From NCBI GenBank assembly GCA_003254905.1, contig QANU01077392.1, positions 1-64,000 of the forward strand: 64,000 nt of DNA, given 5' to 3'. The translations under genes and the position numbers were made by a program. Of this stretch, positions 23,891-36,817 are shown in pieces. This DNA is from Nissolia schottii. Its lineage: Eukaryota > Streptophyta > Magnoliopsida > Fabales > Fabaceae. The notes under the pieces were generated by a model. That model worked only from the letters and a program-made list of their open reading frames with translations, ran no database searches and had not been told where the DNA came from. The number at the start of each line of letters is the position of its first letter. Position 1 is the first letter of the stretch.

Positions 23891-26088
23891 GACTACTAAG
23901 TTTTTTTTTTACGTGAATATGAATACTAATTAGTTCTATCCCTTTCTGTAGAATAAAAAAAAATACTAAGTTGTATAATTCATGCAATCTATATATTATG
24001 CTATTTTAGTTCATTTTTGTTCGATAAGTACTTGAATTTGTTCCTAATTTCATGACAATGCCACTCTATATGTCTGTTGGATTTGATGAGTTTTTTTTTC
24101 CGTTCAAAGGCACATAATTTGTTCTACATATCTAGTGTGCATATATGCATCTACTCAAATTAATTTGAGTTTCTTGCTCTTTATCCAGGCCAACATAAAC
24201 TAGATGCTTTACATGATAAATGACGATGAAGATAATCATAAGAAGAAACAAACATATAAATCAACTTTAGTAAGAATGTAAACATGACTATTTAATTTGA
24301 TGACAGCCTTTTTCTTTTGCTTTATTTCTCAGCTTTAAGAAATTTGAGCTAGATATGGCCTTGTTCTCCTTCAGCCATACTCCTTCACTTTAATTACTAA
24401 AAAAGGCTCCTTTTTCATCCCATTAGACTTCAAAGTAAAATTGTGATCCCTTATCTTCATGCTTTTTTTCTTTTCCCTATATTTTTGTGTTAGTCCGCTA
24501 GGGGGTTGAAAAACTCAGTATGTCAATAGAATTGTCACGTGTGTGATTTAGGATGCTGATGATGATGAGAAAAATTCGTACCCAACTCAGTAACATCAAT
24601 TAAGTTTATTCTTGAGATATAAAAAATATTAAATTCATTTTTGAAATTATTAAAAGACGATCAAATTATTTTTTTATAGTCAATCAAGCCAACCTCTATC
24701 AAAACTAATTTGATCGATTTTTGAAAATTTTGGAGACTAACTGTTATTGTCAACATTGAGTACAAATTTAAAGATTTATTCAAAAAAAAGTTACTCTATA
24801 CAGGAAAAACAGTACAAGATCTACCCTTTTGAATTAACTCGAAGAGAGAACATTTTTGCAAGAAGAATAAATTGCTATATCAAATGGGGGAGGGGCCACA
24901 CTTTTCTATAATTAGGTAGAGTTTATAACTAATAGGGCACTAAGCTGAGGTTAAGTTAGAAAGCCATTCAAATAAAACTTTGGATTCCCCTTTAATTTAA
25001 AGTGGAAAATTTTTCAGATTTTAAATAGATGCATAACGAAAGAGGCTATAGCCGTAGCTTTTTGACAAGAATTTGACTTGTTATAATGCCCCCATCAAGT
25101 GAATATTAACAATTATTTGTGACAAGGGCCACACGGCAAGGCCATGTAAAAGGACATTATAATGATGTTAGGTTAAATAAAGTAGCTACTCTTAAGGATT
25201 AATTTTGATGGCCTACAAATTTTAATTAACCTTTCGAACAAATAAAACTAAACATGAATAGATTGTTCTCCTAAGTAAGGTCTCATGTTCAGATCTTATA
25301 TATAGATAGAAAAAGAATTATGACCGCAAGAATTTACCTTAATTTTTTAGTCTCGGTGGAACCACTTATTAGGTTAGCAAAGATTTTTTTTCATTTTTAG
25401 AGAGTGTACACGAGACTCTTTGATTAAGGGGTTGAGACACCTACTACCTCAACCAACTCCACCTTAGTGACTTTACCTTTATAGTAGGGCTAACTCTACT
25501 CGAACGAATTAGATCACTTAGAGTCCAGTAGATTTCATATACCGATAGTTGAAACAAAGAAAAAAAAAATTGACATGTATTCCACTCAAACTACTAATTA
25601 GTGGTAACAACTTTTTGACATTTTTGCAGATGCATATGTGGGGGCATGGGTCTGAATTCAGGAAAGGACCAGACTCACTGAGAGGAACACAGCCAGCTGC
25701 AATGCTAAGGCTGCCATGCTATTGCTGTGCTCAGGGCTGCAAGAACAACATCAACCACCCAAGGGCAAAGCCCCTCAAGGACTTCAGAACCCTACAAACC
25801 CACTACAAGAGGAAGCATGGGGCAAAGCCCTTCATGTGCAGGAAGTGTGGGAAGACATTTGCTGTGAAGGGAGATTGGAGGACTCATGAGAAGAACTGTG
25901 GCAGGCTTTGGTATTGCACTTGTGGCTCTGACTTCAAGCACAAGAGGTCCCTCAAGGATCACATTAGGTCATTTGGGCAGGGTCATGATCCATATAATCC
26001 TCTTGAAGGTTTTGAGGATGAGAAGGAATGCATTACCACTGGGTCTGATGAAGATGATCAAGTTGCAACTAATGCATGCATGATCTAA
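22180..26088 (+). CDS. WIP-type C2H2 zinc finger transcription factor (2 exons)
   Basis: Coding exons are 22180-22686 and 25630-26088, joined in phase 0, giving 321 residues. The intron (22687-25629, GTTAGT...TTGCAG) is 2.9 kb. Residues 139-149 ([11 protein letters not shown]) are the family-naming WIP motif. Four zinc fingers follow: C155/C158/H171/H175, then CYCC...H-x(4)-H, then CRKC...H-x(4)-C, then a C-x-C...H type finger. The intron falls inside finger 1 just before its first histidine ([11 protein letters not shown]), a position known for this family. The N-terminal part is variable, with WLKPSS near residue 31, [10 protein letters not shown] at 91-100 (an EAR-like stretch) and a His/Asp/Gly run. 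Family members (TT1/WIP1, NTT/WIP2, WIP3, DOT5/WIP6) are nuclear regulators of seed-coat, transmitting-tract, root or vein development. WLKPSS suggests WIP3; the exact orthologue is not certain. Confidence 0.95.
23858..23890. repeat. (ATT)n microsatellite in WIP intron
   Basis: About eleven ATT units within the large WIP intron. Confidence 0.95.
24590..24790. repeat. MITE-like sequence in WIP intron
   Basis: Complementary segments around GACGATCAAATTATTTT and AACTAATTTGATCGATTTTTG, flanked by AATATTAAATTCATTTTTGAA. Related in layout to 8870-9080. Confidence 0.4.
25262..25490 (+). repeat. SINE-like dispersed repeat at end of WIP intron
   Basis: The phrase GATTAAGGGGTTGAGACACC with TACCTCAACCA (about 25420-25455) recurs in altered form at 28970-29015 (ATTAAGGGGATCGAGACACC with TACCTCAATCA). 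Both are preceded by degenerate phrases such as GTCTCATGTTCAGATCTTAT. This resembles the 3' part of a plant SINE; borders are not defined. Confidence 0.35.
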
Positions 26089-26169
26089 TTTAACTGGGGT
26101 TTGTCTAGTTTCTGTTTTCAATTTCTTGATTTTTTTCATGATTTTGCGAAGGTGATAGCGCAAACAAGA

Positions 26170-26325
26170 AAATTAGGGCATGCCTGGTTTCTGTCTCTAT
26201 TTCATGTTTTCGTTTCTTGTTTTTAGTTTGTTTCCTGTTTTTGAGGATGTTGGGAGGGAAATAGTGAAAACAGGAAACAAACTGAAAATAACAAATGAAA
26301 ACAGAAACTAAACACGCCCTATGTT
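26170..26325. mobile_element. Tourist-like MITE just downstream of the WIP gene
   Basis: Ends are AGGGCATGCCTGGTTTCTG and CAGAAACTAAACACGCCCT, complementary apart from a few mismatches. GGGCATGTTTGG-type ends are typical of PIF/Harbinger (Tourist) MITEs, flanked by TTA/TAT. The interior folds back on itself (GTTTGTTTCCTG with CAGGAAACAAAC). A related string (ATGTTTCCTGC ... GAAACCAAACTGCCCTTA) continues to 26415, suggesting a second partial copy. It starts about 80 bp past the stop codon, so it may lie in the 3' UTR. Confidence 0.6.
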
Positions 26326-27164
26326 TCCTGCTTTTTAATATTTTCTTCACAAAATCTTGAGATGCAAGAAACAGATTGAAAACAAGAAACAAAAATAGAA
26401 ACCAAACTGCCCTTAACTTTTCTATAGCTTTTCCTTTATTAATTATTAATTAAGAGTATACTAGTAATTAACTATATATAGCATAGGTTGGTCACAACCC
26501 TTGTGCTCAGTAACAAAAAATTCTCAACATTAATTGCTTAGGCAAGAGGGAGCGGTTTGCTACCGAGCACTTGCAGGGTGGTGATGAGCTATATGGCTAT
26601 GATCATCAGAATATAGAGAGGTTTGGAAGAGTACTTTGATTTGTGGTTATGGACTTACAGTTAATAAGAGAGGGTTGCCTCCAAGTGATGAAGTAGATGA
26701 ATTTTCTTCCCATATATAAAGCAAGATAGAGAAAGTAGGTGTTATATCATGTTCAATTTCTTTTGTAACCTCTTCACATGGAGAAAATTTATCCGCTTCA
26801 TTACTGAATGGTAAGCCCTCATTTAAGGACTTCAGTTCTTTAATTACTTTTGTAATAATCTTTGTAAAACTTTGATTTTAATTTGTTGCTATGGTAACTC
26901 ATTGTGTGCTAGATTACTATGTGTGTTTTTTTAAAAGAAAATAAAATTGCTCGCACAATTTCGAGACTAGATAATGGTTTGGTAAAACGTTAGCTATAGT
27001 AAAATCTCCAAGATTCGAATCCTAGCTAGATAAAGTCTGACTGGGATCGCATTTCATTTTTCCATTGTAACCAACAATTTTGGGTAACTACTATGTGATT
27101 TTAATATCATAATCTTCTTCCTCTATTTTATTGTACAATATCACTTTAAAGACATTATGCTGAG

Positions 27165-27430
27165 CGCCAGTATAGATAAAACAATTTTTGACTTTTTTAA
27201 CTTTTCAAAAGTTAAAAATTATATTTTTAATTTATGTTATGTTGGACTATACAACTAATTATTACTCTTTAAGAAAGTCAATTTTAATATTTTTTTAAAT
27301 TAAAATATTTAACTTCTCAAAAAATATTTTTTTTAAATACTTAAAATAAAAAATTATTATATTTTAAATATAAAATAACTAATTCACAAGTTATTTATTT
27401 TTTAAAAAATTGTGATAAGTTACTTTTAAT
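27165..27430 (+). repeat. Dispersed repeat, copy 2 (first copy at 16741)
   Basis: Same order of blocks as 16741-17010, with more decay and A/T expansion. Confidence 0.6.
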
Positions 27431-29367
27431 TTTTAACTTGTGTATCCCGATGGTTTGTGATTTGTGCGGCATTAGTATTACAAAAGCTACATTTAATGTG
27501 AGTTTTATACATGTTATTTTTTGCATTGACTTTATAATTTTAGTTTTACTTTTCAGTAATAATGCCAATAAAAAGTAACATAATTTATTAAGGTTTGGAT
27601 TTTCACTGCAAAAGGGCAAGGGTAGAAGAAACAAAAAATACCTGCGTGCCCTTTTCGCATTAACCAAGTCAAAATTCACAAGTGCTTTTTATCGATTATG
27701 TACCCTCCCATTTTCCTCTAACAAACCCCATTACCCCCAAGTAATTTATGAGTGGGAACTGGGAAGAAAACCAAAAGCTCGTAAGTAAAGTATGAGGTCA
27801 AATTAATGATTGATCAATTTAATTTTTTTATAAAAAAAAAATATTGTTAGTCGATTCCATTTTTAAGGGTCAAGTGTTTATCTACACTTCATAAATACAA
27901 TTAAACATATTTCAAAAAATATAATTGAATACATCAATTAGTATATTATTGTCGATTTCCCTATCTCAACATCTCTAGTTCCCTCTCTCCAATCTCCTCT
28001 CCCTCAACCAGCGAGCGAGGACCCAACGCCAAAGACAAATGCTGAAAAAGTAGTGACATGATGGTTTAGTAAAGCATTGACACTGGTAGTGAGACAGTTG
28101 AAGCGGAACAACCGCAATGGTGCAAAAGCTGATGACAATAATGTCTTTGATGTATTTAACTACATTTCTAAAATTGTGTTTAACCACATTTATGAAATGT
28201 GATTAATTAAGCATAAATGGACTAATTTATTTATAGAAAAAAAAATGAATGAAATAACTTGGCTCATGTTTAAAAATGACAAAGACTAACAAAAACCATT
28301 TTTTTTCTTGTTAAGAATGAAATTGGTCTATCAATAATTTAACCCCCTTAAAATTCAGATTGGGTAGCATGTACATACAACATGTTAGACAATCAGGGAG
28401 GGCCCGAAAATTCAAGAAAATCACTTTTATTGCTTAAGAGAAAAATCACAATAGTAGATATTTGGGGTCATGTCGACTAAAATCTAAAGATAATTGGTTT
28501 ATTCACTAACACAATGCAAAATTTAATCATCACACTTGAAACTTCAATGCAGTAGAATAGCAGGGATGAAAATCATCCATCCACAAATTTTGTCTCGCTC
28601 TTTTATCAGATTATACATTACCACTCGAAACATAATGCACATGATTAATAACTATATTAGTTATTGTACTTTGTTTTTAAAGTAAGGGTCCAATTTAGTC
28701 TTTTATCATATGACAATAATGTGGGGTCCATTGTCCGTCTCCTTGTACATGAACGAGATAAGGGGTTAAGTTAAGCAGCAACTTCACTGAATGTGAAAGT
28801 GGTTTTCTCATCTTTTAGAATATAGCTGCGCCCTACTTTCAGCTCATCCAGAGTCCATTTTGGAGGGCTCGGCCCACCAAATCATCCGCGGATTTGAAAT
28901 TGCCAGCGTTTCCGAGTTACTAGAACCTCTCTAGTTCAACTTAAATTGGTTGGAGGTTTCAAACTTGAGATTTTTAATTAAGGGGATCGAGACACCGATT
29001 ACCTCAATCACTTTTAGTAGTGTGATTCTTTGTCCCTCGTATTCTTAATTAAGCAGATTATTTATCAGCTAAGAGAAAACTCTTGAAATAATGGTTATTT
29101 ATACATGAAGTTGTGTAATCTAAACTCATGTTATATGAGACATTATGTCTCTGACTCATGTATTATCTGTTATTAGATAAAATATATTTTATTAAAATTC
29201 TATTTAATAATAAATAGAATATAAATCTATTGGTACGGCGTCTTATATCAGCACAAATATATTTTCTCTTATTTCTATTACGCATGTGTTTTTGACAAGA
29301 TAGATCATGCAAGGGCCTTTCTTTTCTTTAAAAAGAGAAGTATATGGTAATCCTTCAGACACGTGAG

Positions 29368-29388
29368 GGAGAGAGAGAGAGAGAGAGA
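29368..29388. repeat. (GA)n microsatellite
   Basis: About ten GA units. Confidence 0.95.
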
Positions 29389-31064
29389 AAGGGTTTGGAA
29401 TTTGTTTTCTTTTGAGGTAGGCTTGATTGACCAAAGCAAAAAAGAAAAGAAAAAGGAGAGGGTGTATTTGGTTTTTGAAGAAAAAGGGACCTCCCACCAT
29501 GCTTTGTCGGGTAAGAAAACGTTGGGGATAGAAAGATCACAACCACCATCTTCAGCTGCTACTCTAGTTACATGCTTCCATATTTAAAAGTAACCGGGTA
29601 CCCCTCTCTTAATTAAGCCACTCTTGCTAATTAGATTAACTAGAATATGGTCTAGGTACTCACAAAATAATTTTGGAATAAAACATTAAGTTTTGTCGTA
29701 GAATTAGGTTATGGTTTTTTTATGCAAATTAGTATTAGTGAGCATGATGCTCCCTGTGGCATACACTAGACCACACTAGTTGAAACTTGAAAACCATAAA
29801 AATAAAATAAAATTTGCATGTGATCAAAACCACGGAGTGCCAAAATTCTTCAATTCTTTACAAAATTAAGAACCCAATAAGGTGAAAAGAAAATAAACTT
29901 CAAAGAATCTCTCTAATTGTCGGTCATTATTAAAAAATTAAATTTTTATTTTGTTTTCACTTAATTGCGAAGGAAAATTTTCGCAACTAAATCTCTACAC
30001 TTTTTGGCCAAACACATTGCTCCATAAATTACTGAGCAGCAAATTATTTGTATGGGTGCTACATAGCATGACTTTGCGGTCCTGAATTTAGATAATATAA
30101 TATTTCTAGCTCTGAATTCTGAAAAGAGACCTGTCTTATAATCAATCTATCCTTAAGAGAGATATTTTGCTGTTTGCTTGAGTTTAAATATGTCCAAAAT
30201 CTCGTAATGATGTGGCTGATTTTTTTTTTCCATCGTTGCTGACAGTGTTTACCCTCTATTTATTCTAAGTTTTTCTATCCGTTATCCTTATCCTTATAAT
30301 TACAAATTAAATCTGCTTAATCAATTCGTAAATTTGCTCAATGAATCTACCCCGACAAAATAACGCTAGTTCATTTTATTTTAAACATCCCCACTTTCCT
30401 CAATGGTGCCTGGCCTCGATTAAATTCTCTTTAAATTTTAAAAAATAACAAATTTATTTTTAAGTTAATATTCATGTATTAAATTTATCTTTAAAGTTAA
30501 CACCTTCTCTCTAAATATATAATATAAAATTATTAAAATTATTTTTTCTCATAAATTTAAGTGTTTAAAAAAGATGATTTTTAAGATTATTCACTTGCAT
30601 GCCAAAAGAATTCTTGTGATATAATATCAAACCATTGGACGAATATAAGGGTTTCCTAGATTACCGTCACGTGACCGCATATCTATGGAAATACACCTAT
30701 CTATTTCATTCATTCCAAAACCTATCTGTTATTATTGGTACACTAATTTTGTGTGTGTATTTATTGTTGTAACACTATAACTCACTAGCTCGATGAAATC
30801 TCAAAGTATACGTTTATCCTTTGGAAGGAAGAAAATTAAAAATAAAATTGTTTATCTTCCTAGCTCGATTAGATTACACCGTTCTTGACTCTACAACCCA
30901 ACCGAATGGTGTGTGCATCGGTAAATAGAGATGAGAACAAAAGAACAATTTATGTAGTATGTGTTAATTTGTGGTTGAACAACAAAAGCACAATGATGTT
31001 GTATAACGTTTGTGTATTCCCCCCACCTGTCAGCATTGTGGGGCGTGAAATACCTCTGTTTAGT

Positions 31065-31155
31065 CACGTGTCAATAAACTGTACTTGATAGCACACGTGG
31101 CACCTTGTGATGATGACAAGAAGACATGGTTTCTTTTCAGAACCCCATGCACGTG
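31065..31155 (+). promoter_or_regulatory. Three G-box/ABRE cores upstream of PARP3
   Basis: CACGTG occurs at 31065-31070, 31094-31099 and 31150-31155. The last two extend to CACGTGGCAC, which contains the ABRE core ACGTGGC bound by ABA-responsive bZIP factors. They lie 150-240 bp before the PARP3 start codon. A TTATTTA box near 31233 could serve as TATA. Clustered ABREs suggest seed or ABA regulation; that is inference from the motifs. Confidence 0.65.
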
Positions 31156-31305
31156 GCACTTTGGGGGCTGTTATTGTCTCAGACTCCTACCCTATGATCA
31201 TGTGATGTTTGTTCAGAGAAACTCCCCAGCTTTATTTAGGCCACAATTCTAAATAGTCTAAACTACTTGCTCGGCTTAAAGCTCTTTCACTCGGTTGTGT
31301 ATAAA

Positions 31306-34300
31306 ATGAGCACCAAGATGAAGGTTGGTTTGTTTGCATGTTCATCTTCATTTCCCATTTACATTTTCCTCAAAAAATTTCTTTGTATTTAAAACTTCAC
31401 TCTTATCTATTAAATAATTTTTGATCATATGTAAACTAACAGCTCATTGTGAGTAAAATTTTGAATTAATAAAAGCTATAGCAATTATGTTCTATTTCAT
31501 GCCAAGTTGCCAGCTTCATTAGAATTGAGATCAAGGGTTCTTGTTTTGTTGGTACAGTTATTTGTCTAGTTAACCATTTATTTCTCTTCCATGCCAAGTT
31601 GGCAGCATCACTAGATCAAGGGGTTTCGTAACTTTGTTAGTACAATTGTTTGTTCAGTACGCCAGTTATGTTCTTACAGCTTGTTTGTTCCTTTCTTTTT
31701 TGTGGGGGGAAACTTTGAAGGTTCATGACGAAGAGAAAGTTATCATGACAAGGAAGCAGAAGGCGGAATCCAAGGCACAAGAAGTGGAACACTCTCCAAA
31801 GAAGGCCAAGGTGGAAAGTGAAGAGGATGGCCACACCAATGGAAAACCAGCACCTGATGTTGCAGCAGAATATGATGACTTCTGCAAGGCCACAAGCGAG
31901 CACCTTCCGGTTGAGCAAATGAAAGAGATTCTTGAGGCTAATGGCCTTGATTCCTCTGGCTCTGACCTTGAAATCACAAGGAGATGGTTGGTTTTGAATT
32001 GATTAGCCAATTACCATCTTTGGTCCTCCGAGAAGTCTTCTCATGATTAAAAATTGTCAGAGGACTAATATGGCAACTAATAGCATGTTTAGGGTTTAGG
32101 GTTGGTTCTTGGGTAAGAACGCGCAGAATTGATTCTGGAGCTTTAGAAGTGAAATTTTTTCACTTATGATAGCCGCCAGAATTATTGGCAATTCTAGTTT
32201 TTCTCACTTGAAAAACAAACATGCACTGACTAATAAAATGTATGACATTTTTAATGATTGAGGGATTAATCCTGTGAGTCCTATATTTTGGAGGACTAAA
32301 ATGGTGTTTCATTCTTAATATTTTTTTCCATGACACGAATGTTCCAAAGTGGATTGTTATGTTAAGTGATTCAATTGCCACCGTTTGATGAACAGCCAAG
32401 ACTTGCTGTTTTATGGTGCAATGGAGAAATGCCCCGTTTGCAATGGCAATTTGGAGTTTGATGGGAGGCGTTATTCTTGCAGAGGGTTCTACAGTGAGTG
32501 GTCTAGTTGCACTTTCTGCACCAGAGACCCTCCAAGGAAAGAGGAACCAACTAAGCTACCAGATTCTGTTCAGAATTCTCTGGTTTCAGATGTGTGAATC
32601 ATCTTCTCTCCTTTGTCTATTTGCTCTTTATTGTGTATAGCATTCTTGTCAACCAAGAAACTTTGGAGTCTGTTTCTGTTTTTGGTTTTAATTACAGAAC
32701 TGCCACCATGTATTTAGATAAATCGTGTTCTCAGAATTTTACGAAGGAAATAATCCGATAGAAAATAAGGTGGCAATTTTGTAATCAAAACCAAAGATGA
32801 AATCATTAACATTAAATGAACACAGAAAGCAAACAGAAACACACCTTGGTTTTTGTTTTGAATATTTAATGGCTTTTCATTTTAAATATTTAATGCTTGG
32901 TTTTATGTATGTGCTATAGTTGCTAAAGAAATATCAGGACCCTAGTAGTCGGCCTCATAGGGATTTAGGCTCAGCAGACAAGCCTTTTACTGGGATGATG
33001 ATTTCTCTAATGGGTCGTCTTCATAGGACACATGTATGTATCACTGTTATTGTTGCTGCTTAATAACTAACTAGTAACTACCCTTCATGTCTTTTAGCAC
33101 CAACTGAATTTCATTAATTGGTGTTTTTGTTTTTGGCAACTTTTCAGCATTATTGGAAAACAACTATTGAAAAGCATGGAGGGAAGGTAGCAAACTCTAT
33201 AATTGGTAATGTGATGAGTGTGATAAATAAGCTGCTTTTGTCATCCTTTTTGTCTAGCAGTAGCTATATAACCAGATGGTTTGTTGAAATTTTTCAGGGG
33301 CAACTTGTTTGGTGGCTTCACCTGCTGAAAGAGATCGTGGTGGCACATCTAAACTTGCAGAAGCCATGTGAGTGCATTTAAGGCAACATTATTGCTTTTT
33401 GTACTTTTTGGGTAATAAACTAGCTATCTATGTTTTGTTTGGCTCCATGTCATGAAAATTGTGAACAAGTGTTTTGGCATTTGTGTGCATACACCTTCAG
33501 ATTAACATTAAAAAGAAAGGACATGAACACGTACACAAGCATGCCTAATTAACTAATAAAGTATCTTAATTACTGTAGGGAGAGGGGTATACCTGTGGTA
33601 AGGGAGGCTTGGTTGACTGACAGCATCGAAAAGCAAGAACCCCAACCTTTGGAGGCTTATGATCTTGTCTCTGATCTTTCTGTAGCGGGCAAGGGAATCC
33701 CCTGGGACAAACAAGATCCTGGAGAGGAGGCTGTTGAATCACTATCAGCAGAAGTAAAAAATTTACTCTTACATGCTTGTTTATATATCAAAAAGCAGGG
33801 GAAATATATGCTCCTTTAATTTGTATTTTGACTTAAATTTTTGGTGTGGTAACAGCTCAAGCTCTATGGGAAGAGAGGGGTCTACAAAGATACCAAATTG
33901 CAGGAACAAGGAGGAAAGATATTTGAAAAAGATGGGATATTGTACAACTGTGCCTTCTCCCTTTGTGACCAAGGGAGAAGATTGAATGAGTAATGTTTCG
34001 AAACAATTGCCATTTTTAGTCCATAATTCCATATTGACATTCATATGGCAACTGTATCTAATTAGTGATATGTTAATTTGAAGCAGCTATTGTGTCTTGC
34101 AACTGATTATGGTCCCAGAGAATCGTTTGCATCTATATTTTAAGAAAGGAAGAGTCGGAGATGATCCAAATGAGGAGCGATTAGAAGAGTTAGATAATGT
34201 GGACAATGCTCTAAAAGAGTTTGTTAGGCTGTTTGAGGAAATAACAGGAAATGAGTTTGAACCTTGGGAAAAAGAGAAGTTGTTCCAGAAGAAGCCACTG

Positions 34301-36817
34301 AAGTTTTACCCCATTGACATGGTACATATCTAGTCCCTCTCAAAAATGATTAGCATCAATCATGCTACCTCTTTTACGTAAGAGACACATTTCCATGCCA
34401 TGGCTTAGGATGATGGAGTTGAAGTTCGACACGGGGCGCTGGCACTCCGGCAGACGGGGATAGCAGCAACACACTGTAAACTTGAGCCTATGGTTGCAAA
34501 TTTTATGCAGCTTTTGTGCAGCCAAGAGATATATAAGTAAGTTCAATTCTTGAACACTACCTCGTATATGGCTTACATTTGAAGTTTAGAGGATAACCAA
34601 CATTGAATTCAGGTATGCATTAATGGAGATGGGTTATGACTCCCCAGACCTTCCAATAGGCATGGTTACAGATCTTCACCTGAAAAGATGTATGCACACG
34701 GGAAACACTTTCTTTTTCCTATTTCTCTAATGTCCTCTTCAGGAATAGACTGACAATAGAAACTCGAATTAGGTGAGGAAGTTCTCCTGGAATTCATAGA
34801 GAAGGTGAAATCACTGAAAGAAACTGGACCAAAAGCCGATGCTGTTTGGACCGATTTTAGCCAAAGATGGTTCACTCTGATGCATACCACAAGGCCTTTC
34901 ATTTTTAGAGATTATCAAGAGATTGCAGAACATGTAAGTTCAATAATTTTATTACCTTTATTACTTCAATCTCTTGTTTGAAAGACTTGATAGTCTTGTG
35001 AATTTTTCTCAGGCTGCTGCAGCATTGGAGGGTGTTAGGGACATAACCCTGGCTTCACACCTCGTAGGAGATATGAGTGGCTCCACCATTGATGACCCAT
35101 TATCAGAGACGTACAACAAATTGGGTTGCTCAATTTCTCCCTTGGAGAAAACTTCAAGTGATTATGATATGATTGTCAAATACTTGGAGAAAACTTATGA
35201 ACCGGCCAAAGTTGGTGACATGGTAAGATTGGACATCTATGTTTCCTTATGTGTGTTATGTTTATGTTAAACTCTCGACTTAACTCGTAAACTCGTAAAA
35301 GTTTATGATTTTACTACACAAAATGAGTTAACATTTATGTAAACTCTTTTTTGGTAAACTCGTATGAGTTTAAGTAAACCCTCGATTCTACTAGCGAATT
35401 TATGAGTTAAAATCTATTTACGAGTTTAGTTCAAGATGTATAAATTTTGCAACTTTGCTTATTAGATAATATATATTGAGTTTATTTAGCTAATTTCATA
35501 TATTAATTAAGCTATGTTTTATTGAACTATAAAATAATACAGAAACTGAATGAAGTATGACATAACCATTAAGTGTCATGCATTAAAGTGTTTTTTTATG
35601 ATATTTCTTTCATTAATTTAATTTAATTTGAAGTTAACATTATTCAATTTCAATTATAAACACAATATTTAATCAAGTTTAGTTCTTAATTATATTACTT
35701 ATAACATATTTTTTATGTATGTAAACTCATACAAGTTTACGATTCGAGTTTGCTGAGACTCCATGAATTTACCAAAACTCTCGAGTTTGATAACCTTAGT
35801 TATGTCCAGCCAGAATGATGCATACATCTTACCCTTGATTTTGATACTTCCCATGAATTTCAGGAATATGGGGTTTCTGTTGAGAACATATTTTCTGTGC
35901 AAACCGGCGGTTGCCCTTCCTATGAAGAGATAGTAAAGCAACCAAACAAGATTCTTCTATGGTGTGGTAAGACATGCTAGAATATTCTTTAAAACTGTAG
36001 GTTAACAATCTTTATAGTGATTATCTTCTCAATGACCATGCAAATTATATGGTAAGGATCACGAAGCTCAAATCTTTTGAGGCACGTGCAAAAGGGGTTC
36101 ATGCCAGCTATATGTTCACTACCGGTGCCGGGTTATATGGTAATTCACATATAAAACTGTTAAATCTTTATTCAATTATCATGATAATAAGCTTTTTCTC
36201 ATCCCTTATTATATATCTATGGTGGTTGCAACAGTTTGGAAAGGCTATTGTTTGCTCTGATGCTGCGGCAGAGGCTGCAAGGTATGGTTTCACTGCAGTG
36301 GACAGGCCAGAAGGGTTCTTGGTTTTGGCCATTGCTGCTTTAGGGAATGAAATAACTGAGTTGGAAAGTCCACCTGAGGTAGGAACCAAGAGTGAAGTGT
36401 TTGTGCTTTCACTAACAAAACGTTGATCATTGATATCATTTTTTGGAAAAATGATTGTGTTAGGACACAAAATCCTTGGAAGAAAAGAAGATTGGAGTGA
36501 AGGGGCTGGGGAAGAAGAAAACAGATGAATCAGAGCATTTTGTTTGGAAAGATGACATAAAAGTTCCTTCAGGTCGATTGGTTGCCTCAGAGCATCAAGA
36601 TAGCCCCTTGGAGTACAATGAGTATGCTGTCTACGATCCTAAGCAGGTATAACTCACTGAGTATTTCTCCAAGTATAAGCACTTTGAGTTATAATATACC
36701 CTTTATAGCTCGCTATGTTTTTTTTTTTTTTTGTGCTCTTGTTGATAGGTACGCATAAGCTACTTGGTGGCAGTCAAATATGAAGAGAAGGACGCAGTGA
36801 TAGACACAGCAGAGTGA
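31306..36817 (+). CDS. PARP3: Poly(ADP-ribose) polymerase 3, plant type (18 exons)
   Basis: Coding exons: 31306-31323, 31721-31986, 32396-32591, 32920-33033, 33148-33205, 33298-33367, 33579-33753, 33856-33989, 34087-34321, 34409-34536, 34613-34689, 34773-34933, 35013-35222, 35864-35966, 36057-36139, 36235-36378, 36464-36646, 36749-36817. All join in frame to 807 residues, the usual plant PARP3 size. Domains: PADR1 zinc site (C107, C110, C123, C133), BRCT about 183-275, WGR about 305-410, helical regulatory domain about 435-560, PARP fold to the end. The H-Y-E catalytic triad reads C648-V682-E777 (WCGSRSSN; GKAIVCSDA; YNEYAVYD), so classical poly-ADP-ribosylation is doubtful; this change is known in plant PARP3. 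The family is nuclear, DNA-linked and, in Arabidopsis, seed-expressed. The first exon holds only 6 codons; start at M1 or M5 (31318). The acceptor of exon 15 lacks a pyrimidine tract. Confidence 0.95.
35262..35803. mobile_element. MITE-like insertion in PARP3 intron 13
   Basis: The intron is unusually long (35223-35863) for this gene. Its left part has GTTAAACTCTCGACTTAACTC plus repeated AACTCGTAAACTCG and GAGTTTA phrases; its right part has TTTACGATTCGAGTTTGCTGA and AACTCTCGAGTTTGATAACC, partly complementary to the left. A non-coding element inserted in the intron is likely; exact ends are estimates. Confidence 0.45.

Larger units (their letters stand above)
26420..30990. other. Intergenic region between WIP and PARP3
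   Basis: No gene recognised in 4.5 kb. Contents: dispersed repeat copy 2 (27165-27430), a SINE-like piece (about 28910-29020) and a GA microsatellite (29368-29388) whose overlapping open frames are compositional. Confidence 0.55.

Noticed and set aside
29243-29587. Overlapping open frames around the GA repeat
   Set aside because: Driven by the microsatellite; no domain.
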